From Hericium rajendrae (Eukaryota; Basidiomycota; Agaricomycetes; Russulales; Hericiaceae): a stretch of 64,000 nucleotides of DNA. Shown here one piece after another: positions 45,964 through 58,736 of this stretch. Below the pieces are notes generated by a model. That model was not told where the DNA came from and ran no database searches. It saw only the letters and a list, made by a program, of their open reading frames with translations. Position 1 is the stretch's first letter; every line of letters begins with the position of its first letter. Location: assembly GCA_033439255.1 (NCBI GenBank), contig CM065882.1:2666001-2730000 (forward strand), given 5' to 3'. A program made the translations under genes and the position numbers.

Positions 45964-46726
45964 CTATGCATTCTTGATAACGGGACCACTCGTCCACCGT
46001 CCCACCGGACTCTGAGGCACAGACCTCCGAATATTCCACATCGAAATGAAACGATTCTGTGCACTTTGTGCATCCAAAGGCAGTCCGTCAATCTTCGCCC
46101 GCGTCAAACCCACCCACCAATGACCCCGCAGACCCTGCACGCGCAAGATAAGTTCCGTATTGTCGCGGCCCGGCGAGATCTCTGTTTTACGCATCGGGAT
46201 GAGCACACCGTTGTTGCGGGATTGATGCACGCCCTGGACGAATAATTGGCGCTTGCTGGGCGCGGATGGCAGCGTGACGATATCTAGTCGGCGTACGATG
46301 CGCGAGCGACCAATGAGGAGGGCGGAAGCGAGGCCGACGCCCGTGGTGAGATGAAGCGCGCAGAGACCGGCACGCTGCCAGGTGGGCCGGAGAGGCGTCG
46401 CGTCTTCAGTTTGGGAGTCTGATGGGGAGGATTTGGTTTGGGAGGAGTCTGCACGCTCAGTCCATTTGCGCCAGGTCAATTCAGTCATGGACGAGCTGTG
46501 GGACGTAGACGCTGGTCAGCGTGGACTGTAGCACTGACGAATAGAAGGCGTTGACCGACGTCACGAGTAAATCTGCAGCTATGAGTCCCCATGTCAATCT
46601 TGCCCACCATGGTGGACTCCTTTCGTAGAATGGGCTTTTCTTGAGCAAGTCGAGAAGCAGCTCCACATCCGGAGTGTTTTTGGACCGGGTGAGGAAGGTG
46701 CGAATACGGTTGAATGTCGAGGACAT
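45964..46726 (-). CDS. TMEM223-like membrane protein
   Basis: Probably a mitochondrial two-pass membrane protein; human TMEM223 is linked to cytochrome c oxidase biogenesis. Exon 1 from 46726 reads MSSTFNRIRTFLTRSKNTPD, then ELLLDLLKKSPFYERSPPWW and the first membrane segment TWGLIAADLLVTSVNAFYS. A 43-nt intron (GTCAGT...CACAG, about 46500-46542) restores the frame into SSSMTELTWRKWTERADSSQ, then TWQRAGLCALHLTTGVGLAS (second segment), RSRIVRRLDIV, FVQGVHQSRNNGVLIPMRKT and LILRVQGLRGHWWVGLTRAK. The order of a two-helix unit, an RSRxVRR segment and a small beta domain resembles TMEM223 but similarity is weak, so the family is tentative. The gene itself is well supported by the clean splice. Confidence 0.6.
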
Positions 46727-47252
46727 GAGCGTCGCAAGCCTATAAACGCAGTCGGCTGACAGATAACCTGCGACGTTTGCGAGGTGATGGTCGATCCAAA
46801 CCTACGAGGGATAGAGAGCAAGGAGAGTGACGGTCCAAGGAATTTCAATTCAATCACAGACAGACATCAACCTTAACCCTGCTAGCCCGGGATCGCGTCG
46901 CGTCGCGTCTGTCCAGACAGTGCCCAGACGCCTAGGCTGCTGTGCCACGGATGATGCTCGGGATGGCCGTCTCAATATTGGGGCATTTTTGAGAGGACAG
47001 GGAAACGGGAGGTCTCGCTATGGTTAAAGATAAAACAAATGAATGAATGGTGTTTAATTGTTCATGACATAAACTGTATGCAACTCTCAACTCTATATTT
47101 ATTCGCCTTCCCCAATTCCCGTAGCAATGCTAGGTTCCAGACAAGGATGCAAAACTTAACCATCCTGTGCGAGTTATTGTTCATTCTCCTCCACCCAATA
47201 ATTGAAAACCTAAATTATTGTCGGACCCATGCAGGTCATGGTGTGCCTTGAA
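46727..47252. other. intergenic region
   Basis: About 0.5 kb between the 5' side of the TMEM223-like gene and the 3' side of the laccase gene, both on the minus strand. AT-rich 3' sequence with several AATAAA-like motifs on the minus strand. No coding signal. Confidence 0.45.
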
Positions 47253-49758
47253 TCACTGGTTGTTGTATGTAGGGCAGAGCTGGTCCCAAGCGTCTGTGAA
47301 GAGAAGCATCAGCATCGGCTTATCTTGAAAGAGATATAGTCATGCCCGTTGGGATATTCACAGCAGCGGTATCGCCAATGTCTTCCGCCATGACGACCGC
47401 AAAGCCACTACAGAAAGAGGGTGAGTATTACCGCATGACATTGCTGAGCCATGAAGGAAATTTACGCTTCCAGATGCCAGTCAATGTGGCTGCCAACGCG
47501 AGTCAGCATCATGGGACGAAAGAGCGACAGAGCAGACGCACCAATGCAGGAACCACGGGCCGGGGTTGTTCGTTTCAAACCGGATCGTCACGTTGTCGGT
47601 CGTAGTGGTGCCGATGTTGACAGTGTCGCGCCAGACGGGGTTCTCGTAGTTGGTAACATCCGAGCCCGCACTACGAACGACCGCGAAATTGTGCTGCTCG
47701 CAAGTCAGCTCTGTGCCTTCGCTGTGACGACCAAAAGAGACATACACCGTGCAGGTGAATGGGGTGGGCGCCGCCGGCGACGCCGCCGGGGATGTTAATC
47801 TCAACGCTCTTGTTCAGGTCGAGGCTGTATAAGCTGCCCGAAGGCAGCAGGGCGCTCGCATTCTGGGTACCACTGAGAATCTGGAGGAGCACGGGGACGG
47901 TGGGAGAAACCCAAGGATCGCCGTTGACAGTGAACTGGGTGCCGGTCTAGTATCACGATCAAGCGCATAATCAGCTGCGAGCAATTTATTTGCAAAAATG
48001 GAAGACACATACAAAGGCAACGTCCAGCTCGATGTTGATGTCCGCACCTCCGGGCTGAGCCAGTCCGGGCTGATAAGATAGCGCATTAGGATCACAATTA
48101 ACGGAATGATGTGGACCTGGAGGTACGGAGCGGAGCGCTTACCGCTGGTTGGGCGACGAGAGGCTATATGAAGGCCAAAAGGTACGTCAGATCCGCAATT
48201 AAGGCTGGACGGAGATAAGATAAGGCGCCTTACGCGGAGGACAGTCTCGTCCATGGGTGCAGTGCTGGTCGTCTGAACGGTGGTCGGGTCGACGCTGTCA
48301 GCCCCGGCGTAACGGAGAATGGCCATGTTGGTTCCGCCGGTGAACGTCGTAACTCCTGCGCTCGGCAGCGCGCGAATCCCTGCAAATTTCGAGAAATCAG
48401 GAAAAACCGGTTTAAACGCTTTGGAAAGACGGACAGTAGTTGTCGACAGTCTGATTTGCGGTGAGCTGAGGTATGATTATTCCATTTAGATGAGCACATA
48501 ATTTGTTCAACTCGGGGACGCACAATGAAAGAGTATCTCTGGCCTGCGGGAATATCAAAGTGTTGAGTCAGTGTGTGGGTATAAGTTCGCCGTACTCACT
48601 GGCGTAGACTTGAATTGAGTCGACATCGTACGGCTGCACAGATACTCCATCAACCTCGATGATAGTGAACGTATGGTTGTCGATGGTGAAGATGTAGTTG
48701 GGGTCGCAAGCAATGTTGATCAAACGCATACGGTATCTGGAAGCCGTGGTCAGCAACAGGGAAGCGACGGAAAAACAAACAACTCACCGCTGACCAGCAG
48801 TCACGGACACAACCGCGAGGGGTGATGACGATCCATCAGCCGCGCGGCCGAGCCCGTTGATCACGTTAGCATCGACAGCCCTATACATTGGTGAAAAATT
48901 GCACAACAATGGAAGATGCCGAATTCGGCAGACGTACGGTACAATGCCCGCTGAGGGCGCAGGAATATGGTACCTAGTGAACTCGTATGAGAAGATGTCT
49001 AGCTTAACGGAGAAGCAAATTCACCAGTCGGCCAAGGTGATGATGGTCGAATCTGAGGAAGGACATAAGTAAAAGGGGAACTGAGGAGGAATGGAACAAA
49101 AAAAAAACACCATCGTCAACGTCATACAAGTCCTTGTGCGGGTCATCCGGATCGTAAATGACGAGGGGACCACGCAGGCCGTCGCAGTACTGCGTAGACA
49201 GATGAGAGTGATACCAGAAGGTGCCGGCTTGATCGGGAACGCTAAAATTGTACAAGAACGAGTCATCGGGAAGGATGGGGCATTGTGTGACGAAGGCCGT
49301 GCCGTCCATCTGGTTTGTGCCGTACTGGAACAGACCATGCCAGTGCTGCAAACGGACATAAGACTCCGACACCATGAAAGGCAATAAAACTTACTATCGT
49401 CGTACTCGTCAACATAGACGTGTTCGTCAATTCATCGATGACATTGATCTGGAAATTGTCCCCCTGCATCAAGGGTCAGTGCTCGCCCTCGAGATGATAC
49501 TGCTTTACGATTACATGCCTTATTTCCTGAGATGGTTGGGCCGGGGAAGACGCCTTCAGCGACGACAGTGCTGTGGAGAGGACGTCAGAGACGGGCGGTA
49601 AGCTATACTCCTGCTAACGCTACTCACTCGCGCACGAAACCGTCTGGGGAAAGCTGAGTGTTGACTATGTGCAGGTCGGTCACCGGCCCTATCGCTGCGA
49701 GGGTCATCCCTGCTCCAATGACGGAGACCAAAGCAGAGAGAGTCTTCGATAGCAGCAT
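47253..49758 (-). CDS. laccase (multicopper oxidase)
   Basis: Secreted benzenediol:oxygen oxidoreductase, acting on phenols and lignin. About ten short introns. The N-terminus [20 protein letters not shown] is a signal peptide, then [19 protein letters not shown]. The four laccase signatures are present: L1 [18 protein letters not shown] with VTQCPI, L2 [21 protein letters not shown]3 HPIHLHG (intron here) [10 protein letters not shown], and L4 [19 protein letters not shown], assembled across two introns. All ten copper-binding histidines and the T1 cysteine are accounted for. The residue ten after that cysteine is Phe, as in high-redox-potential laccases. The C-terminus [12 protein letters not shown] carries the usual last cysteine. 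It stands alone; no other lignin gene is nearby. No break was seen. Confidence 0.92.
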
Positions 49759-52365
49759 CGTGTAAGTTGGTGCTTCGAGAGAAGAGGAGAGCAGAGGGTG
49801 AATGGGCTCGAACGGTGGGTTCGATGGTCTGGTAGAGTCACTGTATGGCCTCTTTATACTGCGCCAATTTCGCGCGAACTTGAAAACCTGTGTATTTCTT
49901 CGAAATAATCAGAAACTGTTTAATAGCTGGGAATGCAATCAGGCACACCGGGTTTAGAGAACATCAGACGCTGCGCGCGAACGGCAGATGGATCCTACGA
50001 TTCGGGTCCGCGACCGGGATCGCGAGGCACCAAGACATTGTACCACAATGGTTTCGACCTAGCGAGCTGCATGCATTTCTGACCGTACAGCACTTGTGGG
50101 CATCCCACTAAGAGGGCGTTGGCGACACTGTCAGGCTGAGGCTGCGCGAACTGTGTCACCGTCACTGCAGGGCCGTCGATAACGTAGCCTGATGTACAGA
50201 TGAGCAGACAATGATGACCTGCTCAGGGAGAAAATTAGGGCGCTTGACATCGTGGGACGCGGCCGATGCTCGTGCGGTCGATAATGTATCGCCTTCTGCA
50301 AACCGCAGACGGCGCCGAGAGCAGGGGCAGAATAGCGCGTCTCAAAGCTGCGGACAGCAAGAGAGCCTGCATCGACACTAATTGTGTGATGTACGTCACC
50401 AATCACAGAGCGTCTAGTACCTAAGGCAGTGTCGCAACATTTCATTCCCGGCTCCGCAGGTTGAACGGCAAGGAAAGCTTGCGTACGACAGTTGGAACAA
50501 GGTCGGGTCATATGGCGAGACACATGGCAAGCAAGTCTCCCATATTGCTCGGTCAGAGTTGCGGGCTGACAGCAGTCAGTGTCACAGAAAGTTCGACCGC
50601 GGCGACTAAGGAATTGATGAGTACGAGATTACAACACAAATAGTGCCCATGAAAACATGAACCCTGACTTTACTGAAGAGGTCCTCATAAGTAAGCAACA
50701 TGAGTCCTGTCTATGTCCCATAGCACCCCTGCAAGGTCGAGACTGGCCTTTCGTGTTCAGAACTGTTGAAGCCGGAGTTGCAGTCTACGAAAACGAACAC
50801 TTCTTTGTACGATACCGTGAGACCGTCGCGGAGTTGAGCAAGCGTACGGCATCTTCCGCGTATTTGGCACCCACGTCTTCATCTTCATCCGAGGGCCGTT
50901 CACTTCCTCCTTCCCTCCCTCCGTGTGTCACCCGCATTTCACGTTCATTCGTCCAATAACGTTGCCTGAACATGCGCAGCAATGTGGGATATGTATACTT
51001 ATCTTTCGTGTTGGAAATGATAGGAAACACCGTCGGAACCACCGGTATGTTTGAGCAGCGCTTCGGGACAGTATACTTATATTGCCTCAACTGATTCGTG
51101 ATCTTTCAGGTACAGCGATCATCGGACAATCTGCGTTGTTATTTCTCAAATATACGACATACACGCACTCAGATCTGCATTCCTGAGTGTCTGAGATTTC
51201 CTCACTGTGGCCAATTTTTGTCGAAGCAGACCTCCCAGTCATCCTGCTCTGAATATCGTAGAAATTGGGGATGATTGAATACGTGATCACTAGTTCCTGT
51301 GCACGTATATACGGCCAGAATACTTCTCGGAGCACAGGAGGATCATCTCGATCCATCCCCCCACGGGCCACAAGCCACAACAAGCATTCCGACCATCGCA
51401 GCATCTGCAGAGGCCTACGGCTTCTTCAATCTCAAAGTTTGCCAGACGGCATCATCTCTGGAACAACCGGTCGTCTCGAACGGCAGGTTGTTGGCCCAGA
51501 AGCAAGGCACTTTCGAAGCCGCAGTTCCATGACTTATCACATTTACGTTGCCCAGCTTGCTCATGCGGGCGTCGGGCTTCGGGTTGCTTCAACACCCGCA
51601 TCAGCCATATGGAGATGTTCCAGGGTTTCGTTGTTAGGTATGTTGTTCAGCCGTGTAGCTCTCTGCGGAACGTGGTTCACAAGTTGACTTGGGGTGGCAC
51701 GGCTGAAAGCGAAGCGTAGTGGTCCTTGACCTTGATACCCACACCGCTGCCCATACAAGCACGCGCGAAAAAGCCGCAATGGGTTGGTATAGGTGGGACG
51801 TTGGATCGGATGTGCCGAAGTTGAGCAATCCATGAACGTGGTGTCAGGGTTGTGGCGATGACCTCATACGGGAGGTCACGGCCGAAAAGCGATGTTGAGT
51901 CGTACCGGCTGCGGATCTGTGCTGGCACTCTGTATGGTTTCTTCCTCCTAGCATCAAATCGTACTGCTTACTACCTTTTCTGATCGCCGTGTATGAGCAG
52001 GAAAATTTCCACCACCATCGTTCATCTCCTTCTAGGCCAGATGCAAGCATCCCGCGCAATCGTGGCATTATATTCCCAAGTGGATAAATGCCTTCCTGCG
52101 ATGGTCGGACAACTAGGGGCCTACACTCATTTGCTATGCAGAACTTGTGCTGCGGCGTTCCTAGGACTCCTCTGTTGCATATTCCACAGGAGACTGACTT
52201 GGTAATTCAGGGCATCTCACATTCTCCTAACGTGAATGCCATGACTCTAGTTTCCTCAGCTTTCGGCAGCCGGAAATCTCAGCTGCATATCAAGGCCTTC
52301 GCATGGACAGAAACGCAGGTTTTATTTCCCCTCTGCCCCATAATCACCAATCCTTAGAACCCATC
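49759..52365. other. gene-poor region
   Basis: About 2.6 kb. The first 200 bases before the laccase start are its promoter. Frames such as 51265-51687 (+) and 50131-50523 (-) are open but carry no recognised domain or splice pattern. The composition is mixed and looks like degenerate sequence. Nothing else supported. Confidence 0.4.
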
Positions 52366-52672
52366 ATGTCGCTCAAAGTCTTCTCCGTACTCTGCGCTTT
52401 GGTTGCCGTTGCTGCAGCCCTGCCTCAGGCGAGTCAAAGGGCCCACTGCGCGCTGTCGTGTTCACGCGTACTCACCTTTGATTCAGGCGGATGTGAACTC
52501 GAGCGTGGTTGCTGCGCCATCAAATTCGTCCGCTAGCTCTGACCCGGTCATCACTGCGACCCGCGTCTTGGAGGAGCTCGTTGACACGAAGCCCTTCATC
52601 GTCACCACGACGCAGGTCCTCATTTGGACCCAGTTCCCGCCGACGACGCCCTTGCCGACTGTTGCGGCGTAA
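52366..52672 (+). CDS. small secreted protein with a GC-AG intron
   Basis: Not recognised. Exon 1 (52366-52428) encodes the signal peptide MSLKVFSVLCALVAVAAALP followed by Q. Exon 2 (52487-52672) encodes ADVNSSVVAAPSNSSASSDP, VITATRVLEELVDTKPFIVT, TTQVLIWTQFPPTTPLPTV, ending AA. The mature part is about 62 residues, without cysteines, with possible N-glycosylation sites (NSS). The intron starts GCGAGT after CAG and ends in a pyrimidine stretch plus CAG, a good GC-AG intron. Unspliced, the frame would end after 57 codons with a Cys-rich tail, so two products are possible. Such proteins are common in fungal secretomes. Confidence 0.6.
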
Positions 52673-54889
52673 GCGCACAGGCGAAGCACCTTAGGTACAG
52701 CCCAACATCTCTGTCTCTGTACACTTCGTTGCCGCCGCTTATTGCCCGAGTGATTCTGTCAGATCCTTACGGCGTCGGTCATGAATCGCGATGGCGGTGG
52801 TCGTAGGCGAAGGAACTCATCTTAAGTTGGATAACGTTAGCCTCGTTTGGTTGTACGAAATGAAGTGGTGACGCCGTATTATGTGAACTACACCGCCGTC
52901 CTGGCCGAAGGTTTTGAAAAGGTCCCGGCAGGAATCTTCCGAGATTATGTCACGAGCTTGCCAGGATGTGGCACGAAGCTGCTGGGCAGTCAATCGCAGG
53001 GGTTAGAAAACTGTTTTTGAAGACGTAGCTCACTGATAGCTGTAGCTGAAGCTGTCTAGCATCTTTCCGTCCTGTGGCGGAAGTTTCATGGATTCCGGCT
53101 TTTGGCCCGGCTCCTAGCAGCAGCTTTGAATCATGGTTCTTAAAGCACACGAAAGTGTGTCATAAAAGCAACCTGTATTTACATGGAAACTCTACAAAGG
53201 TACTATCAACATCAATGTACTATGGAGACAGCTATCACGACATCAACGTTGAAGGTCGTGCACCGATCGTCGCATGGGAGTGCACGCGATGTCGCGAGAA
53301 GGTGGTCGTAGAGTGGTGATGCAGATGACGTTGAGATGCGAGTGCAGTGTCTCACGGCGAAGGGAGGGTGGGGGAACGGCGAGACGTGGCGCAGAGAGCA
53401 CATTGTTGGCGATACTGGGGAGCCGAATACGAATATGATTAGTGCAATACGAGCATGAACAGAGCCTCGAGCACGGATAGCATGCTGAGGTGCAGGATCG
53501 AGGGCCCACATGAGTACCAAGATCCCGAGAACAAAACAAAAACGAGTGGATCAGACTCGGTGTCCCAGAGTAGACCCAGAGTCCCAAAGAGAGTCCAAGC
53601 CCATCCAGAGGATACAGTCCAAGACAGAACTAATAGCGAGACAGAAAAGAGAGCGAGTTGCGCCTCGACAGGGCGACGAGTCCAGTGGCCAGCTGGCCAG
53701 CACGTCGATACCGTTGAGGTGACAGCGAGGGAGAACGACTTAGCAAAATATCGTTGCTGTCGCTGCCAGCGACAGGGTGACATAAGCGATTGCTTCCGCC
53801 ACCGCCCGACTTCAAGTGGGCAAGTCAAAGCTTTCACTGGGCTTTTTACGAGGAGCTTTCAGGGATCTATTGAGGAGGCTCAAGACATCACTATATCAGA
53901 TACATCAAAGCTTTCGTGAAAAAGATTTCTACTAGACTAGCCGTCGCTTCCACGAATCAATTACGAAACTCGCTCCCGAAGCTCGCGTCGGGAAGCATCC
54001 CCGAAGCTTGAACCTGTTTGGCGGTGTATAGAAAAATGAACCGGGATGCGTGACGCCTGTGACGTCCATCTCCAGTAATTTCTGCGATTTGCGTGTCTTG
54101 GACACAGCACACTCTTCTTTTCCCAGACGTTCATATCGCGGCCGTGCTGTGTCGTAAGGGCTATGTCACTGTGAGTGGGGAAGATTTGTCCCATTCGCCC
54201 GCCACTCACGACATCCGCTGCATCGCCTTGGTATGCTAGGTTAAAGACCAAAGGCCCGCCGCTTGCCTTCGTACCTCTTATGAGCAGTTTCTGCAAAACA
54301 GAGCTCGACAGTCGTAGAACCGGCGACGGCATGCCGGCTCCCCAACTTGCAGACGCAGCGCGGAGTTGAACTTGTCGTCGACCGTGGTATCTCGCCATCG
54401 CAGATCGCACGCGATCGCAGATCACGATTTGCCAAATTTTTGTCCTGGATGAACCACGAGGAAATATGGTTGTACGGTGGTCATCGAGGCTCTCGCTCGT
54501 CCTAGTGAGTTTATTCAAGATTTAGCATTGACAGTTGCGTGAGTTCACGATTGTGCATGTGAAGGATTAGCTTCGTACAGCCGTCGAACGTCGAGGCCTT
54601 GAGAATCCACGTTCGTTCCTGATCTCGATCGTGTATTCTTGGCTCACAGGGCGGTGGCATTTTGCGTCGGCTTCACGTCGCTGAGTATATCATCTAGGTC
54701 CTTGATGCTGGCGAAGGCGGGATGTCGAGGCACCGACGGACTTTCTTCCAACTTCCAATGAAGTGGAATCTCCGGGCATCTACTGTGCCTTGAGTCTCGA
54801 CGATGCAAGTTTACATGCCAAGGCGACTTCAGTCCGTATCTTTCTTGTCTAGAAACAAGCCGATGCTTTTAACCTTTCCTCAGCTTGGC
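52673..54889. other. gene-poor region
   Basis: About 2.2 kb. No frame shows a domain. The minus frame 53961-54518 (185 codons) is the longest, but it has no splice context and its translation looks like composition only. Polypurine stretches (GAGAACAAAACAAAAACGAG near 53528) occur in the middle. Confidence 0.4.
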
Positions 54890-55770
54890 CCTGTGCCGAA
54901 GAACGGGTCACCGAACATGCCTCGAGTCCGCACAAATCTCGATATGCACAGCTTCTTCGATGCTCGCGATTCAGAAGGGTGATCAATCGGGCTGTCATGC
55001 TGCAACCTTCGTGGGGAGAGCCGCGGCCGGCAGCGTGAGCATGCGAGGCTTATCGCCTTACTTGTGTACGCCATGCGGAGGCGCCTGTCATCTCGATATT
55101 CAGTCGCTATCTTTACTGACTTCTTACAGGCACGCCGAGGGCGCTCTCAGGGTAAATGTAATGCTTTCCACTGATGATCGCGAAGACGCGGATATCATAG
55201 TCCTTAGTTGGTCACATAGAAAATGACGATATTCGTCGCCGGGCTCTAGCCAATCTTTTTCACACCTACATCGACAAGCTATTACTCCAGTCAAGGACCT
55301 GGGAGTCTCAGGAATTCCAATAGTGGCCGGCGACGGTGTTTAATGTCATTGTCATCCAATTTTTGCTGCATTGTTGGAGTATCCCGATGGACAGGTAACT
55401 GCACAAAGGGCGAACTGGATCATGAACTCATGGGGAGCAACATGTTTTGTAAAGCTCGTGATTTGGATGCTATCCTAGATGCTCTTGCTCGTGCAAATGA
55501 GAGCCCGATCGCATTTGTTGAAGTATGCAACAACCCCTTGCTACAGAGTAAATGAATTCTAGAGTTATCAATATTGCATAGAATTCGGTGATTCCTTCGG
55601 AGAATCACTCTATGATATCTGTGGAATCAAGACAAATCTATTTCCTTACTCCTTCATGCAAACTTGGTTGAGTACTGCACTGTTTGTTCAGAGACTCGGT
55701 AGTATCAATGTCCTCCGCACCAATTACCCTTTTCGGCTAAAGTTTGACCGGAACCGGTTTTCTTGATGCT
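54890..55770 (+). pseudogene. degenerate coding relic of unknown family
   Basis: Several protein-like stretches in different frames on the plus strand: INRAVMLQPSWGEPRPAA, ALANLFHTYIDKLLLQSRTW, WPATVFNVIVIQFLLHCWSI, GSNMFCKARDLDAILDALAR, ANESPIAFVEVCNNPLLQ and, after an apparent 34-nt intron at 55551, KFGDSFGESLYDICGIKTNL, FPYSFMQTWLSTALFVQRLG and SINVLRTNYPF. They follow one another in the order of a single spliced gene but are separated by stops. I do not recognise the family. Probably an old inactivated gene. Confidence 0.4.
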
Positions 55771-56883
55771 AACGACCGTTTTGAGAGCCGGGAATGCTCA
55801 AAATGATGTCCTTTTTGCTTACAATTAGATGGGCAAAAAGTTATATGAGGTGAATCTGTCCTTTAGTGAGGCTCTTCTGCTCAGAATCGCCGGCACCGGC
55901 CGGGTTCTCACGCTTCGGGCGTCTATGATTACTTACAGTTACAGTATTCTCTACCCAGTCTACGCAGCAATAGTATATGGTCAACATAGCGATGTACTTC
56001 TCTGGACTGTGTATACGTCCGATGATGCACGCTGTGCCCATGTTTTCGTTTTCGTGAGTTCGAACTCTGCAGCTGTCGATGCTGCGATGGCGATGGGAAC
56101 ACCGTGGTCACTAACGCTGAGCGCTTGAGCGGACAGAAACATCCTCTGAGGAAAGGAAGCGACCCGACGAAAATGAGAATTATCATTTCGGAGGACGCGT
56201 TTCTCGCCCATACTTAGCACCTTCCTTCCCGTTAGCACTCCGTTGTGAGGCTGAGCCATGAGTACGCCTGTTTCTGCTTACATCTAGCTGCTAAGGTTGC
56301 TCAAGCTAAGTACGATCAGACTCGACAAGTAGGACAACGCTCCGTCCGTCTCCACGCAGCTTTACTTCAGTAAGCGCGCGCGATTGAATGAATAAGTCAA
56401 ACCAATGACTGACTTGAGGGTTTTGAGATGTGATTCGACGGCGCCGCAATTGTACTGGCCATGTTTACGCTTAACGTCTTTCACCCTGGCTTCCTGCTTG
56501 GTCACACCCCGGCCTCCTCGCGGGATATAGACATCGAAGAGAAACCCGCCAAGCCTTCGCTCGCTGACAATGAGTAAGAATCTGAACAGTGAACGGTATC
56601 TAGTGCACTGGATCCCTGAGTATTATGGACTGGTTGGTTCTTTGCATCATGATGACCCCCCCTTAGACTAGAATATATTCTACCCAATACCACGCACCAC
56701 GCTGAACAGTCCTTGTTCTGGTGGTTTTGTAGACTGTGCATGACATACCCACATGATCTGCTGCTCTGTTTGTCGATTGTTAGCCAAGCTGCTACTCAAC
56801 AACCATAAAGAATAACATGCGATAAAGAGCGCAGAAACTGGTCCCAGGAGCGCTCAACGATTAACAAGCTTTTTATCAGCCTG
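55771..56883. other. gene-poor region
   Basis: About 1.1 kb of AT-rich sequence. Short frames on both strands have no recognisable content. The right part is the 3' flank of the GH28 gene. Confidence 0.4.
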
Positions 56884-58736
56884 TTACAGTACAGATCCCG
56901 AAAGTGACGCCGCATTCCCCATCACGTTCACATTCTGACACGTGTATGTGGCCGCGCCATCCACCGTTGGTGGTCTGACGAAGGCAATCAAGCTCTGAAA
57001 ATACCATCCTAGACATCTGAATGACTTACGATAGGTCTATGTTGTTCAGGTTGATATCGGAGCAACGACCATCGGGCGAACAGCTCAGAGATGCCACGAC
57101 CGACTTCTCAGAACCAGATGATGTCCCCGTGATGCTGAAGACTGGTCAGTGACACCACGTACAGACAGCCACAATTAGAATAATCGACATACTTGGTGAA
57201 CCATACGTCCTGGATGTACGTATTTGAGGGAACTGGGCGCACGCCGCTGCATCCGTCTCATAGCACTGTGTGTCAAGTGAGCTTCCTTCAGATCACTGGG
57301 TACAGCAGATATCATCTACCTGGTCGATGATGATCGGATTGTCGACGCTCGTCTCGACGAAGCCGTCGAAGGTGATGTTCTTGACGATGCCGCTTCCAAC
57401 GTTCGGGCCGGCCCAAGCCTTGATGCGCGCACCGTTTCTGCGCGTTTGAGATCTGAATGTTGCTAATGAGGATAATGTGAATTAAGATGAAGTTCAGACT
57501 GAACAAACTGGGTATACTGACGTTGATGTCACGTTTTCGACGATGTCAAATATGCCCGGATATTGTCCTAGCGAGCCGACGGATATCCCGCTATCCGGCG
57601 AAGGTTGTGAGACATGTGAAATGCGTTCTAAGTCCTGATATAACACGTACTGTGAGCCATTACAATGCAAATTAGACACGAGGATATTTGTTGCATCTTC
57701 AAGTTTGCAGAGCCGTTGAATACATTGTGAGCACGAATTACATTGAGACAAACTCACTGGGCTTGAACGAGACGCAGTCATCGCCATTATTGATGACCGA
57801 GTTCTTGACCACTACATTGTCGCTCCGGTATATGTCCCATCCGTCTGTATTCGCAATGGAACTTTGTGATGTTGAGACGGCGTTTATGTGCAGATTGTCA
57901 TATGTGACGCCTTTGCTACCGTAAACCTGCGAGACACAGTCTTACATGTCTGGTATACACAATCAAAACAGTAGCACTTACAAGGTTGAACCAGAACGGA
58001 CTATTGACTTCGTTGATATTCCGCACTGTTACGTCGGCGCCTTCGAAGACAGTCAAGATGATCGGGCGCTGTAGGGTGCTGTTGGATCGACTGTAACGCC
58101 ATGCTCAACTTGAGTTACTGCACGAGAAGGTCAGAAAACACACAATGCATCCCACCATGCCTGGAATCAAGTTCGTGAGTGACAGTCAATGAAAGTGAAG
58201 CGTTCAGGCGAAGACGCACCTGGCCAGTTCCGTCGAGCGTGCCGCCGCCGTCGAGGACAATACCAGTTCCTCCCAGGATCCAGAACGTGGACGCATTTTG
58301 GAAGTCAAAGAAAAAGCATTCTGACGGAAAGCGCCACTGTTAGAAGCGAACACAAATAGACTGAAAGATGATATACCCCAGTCCAGTACGGAATATCATC
58401 CGTAAACTTGATAGTACCTTCCAAATTCTAACAAAGATGATATTCAAATATATGATCGCAAAGTAGAAGAAGTCGAGGGCGTACGATGTGTTTATTCCGA
58501 AGGCCGGTCATGTTCAAGTTCGAGCTTATGTTGAGCGTCGTATGTTTGGGAATGGTAACAGTATCGCAGTCGCGCACCGCTGCAAGGAACATGGGCGCAT
58601 CATCTCGTCCACGGCCGGCTGCTGTCAAGGTACGTGTTAGACATGCACTAGGGGGACGCTGGCCTGTAGTGGGGCTAGCTCTAAGGCAGAGACAACAGAG
58701 GGCGAGGCCTAATATTGTCCAGAGGAGCGGAGCCAT
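56884..58736 (-). CDS. GH28 exopolygalacturonase
   Basis: Secreted pectin-degrading enzyme that removes galacturonic acid from chain ends. The start [20 protein letters not shown] at 58736 is a signal peptide. After introns the chain reads [77 protein letters not shown], the catalytic [12 protein letters not shown] and [32 protein letters not shown] (the GHG motif, restored across an intron at about 57588-57646), the substrate-binding [14 protein letters not shown] and [16 protein letters not shown]. Asp residues of NTD and DD, the His of GHG and the RIK triad are all present. [11 protein letters not shown] is typical of exo- over endo-acting members. About eight short introns, no break seen. 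A slightly longer start at 58790 is possible. Confidence 0.9.

Noticed and set aside
53961-54518. Minus-strand frame of 185 codons
   Set aside because: No domain, no plausible introns, and no codon pattern that separates it from the other strand.
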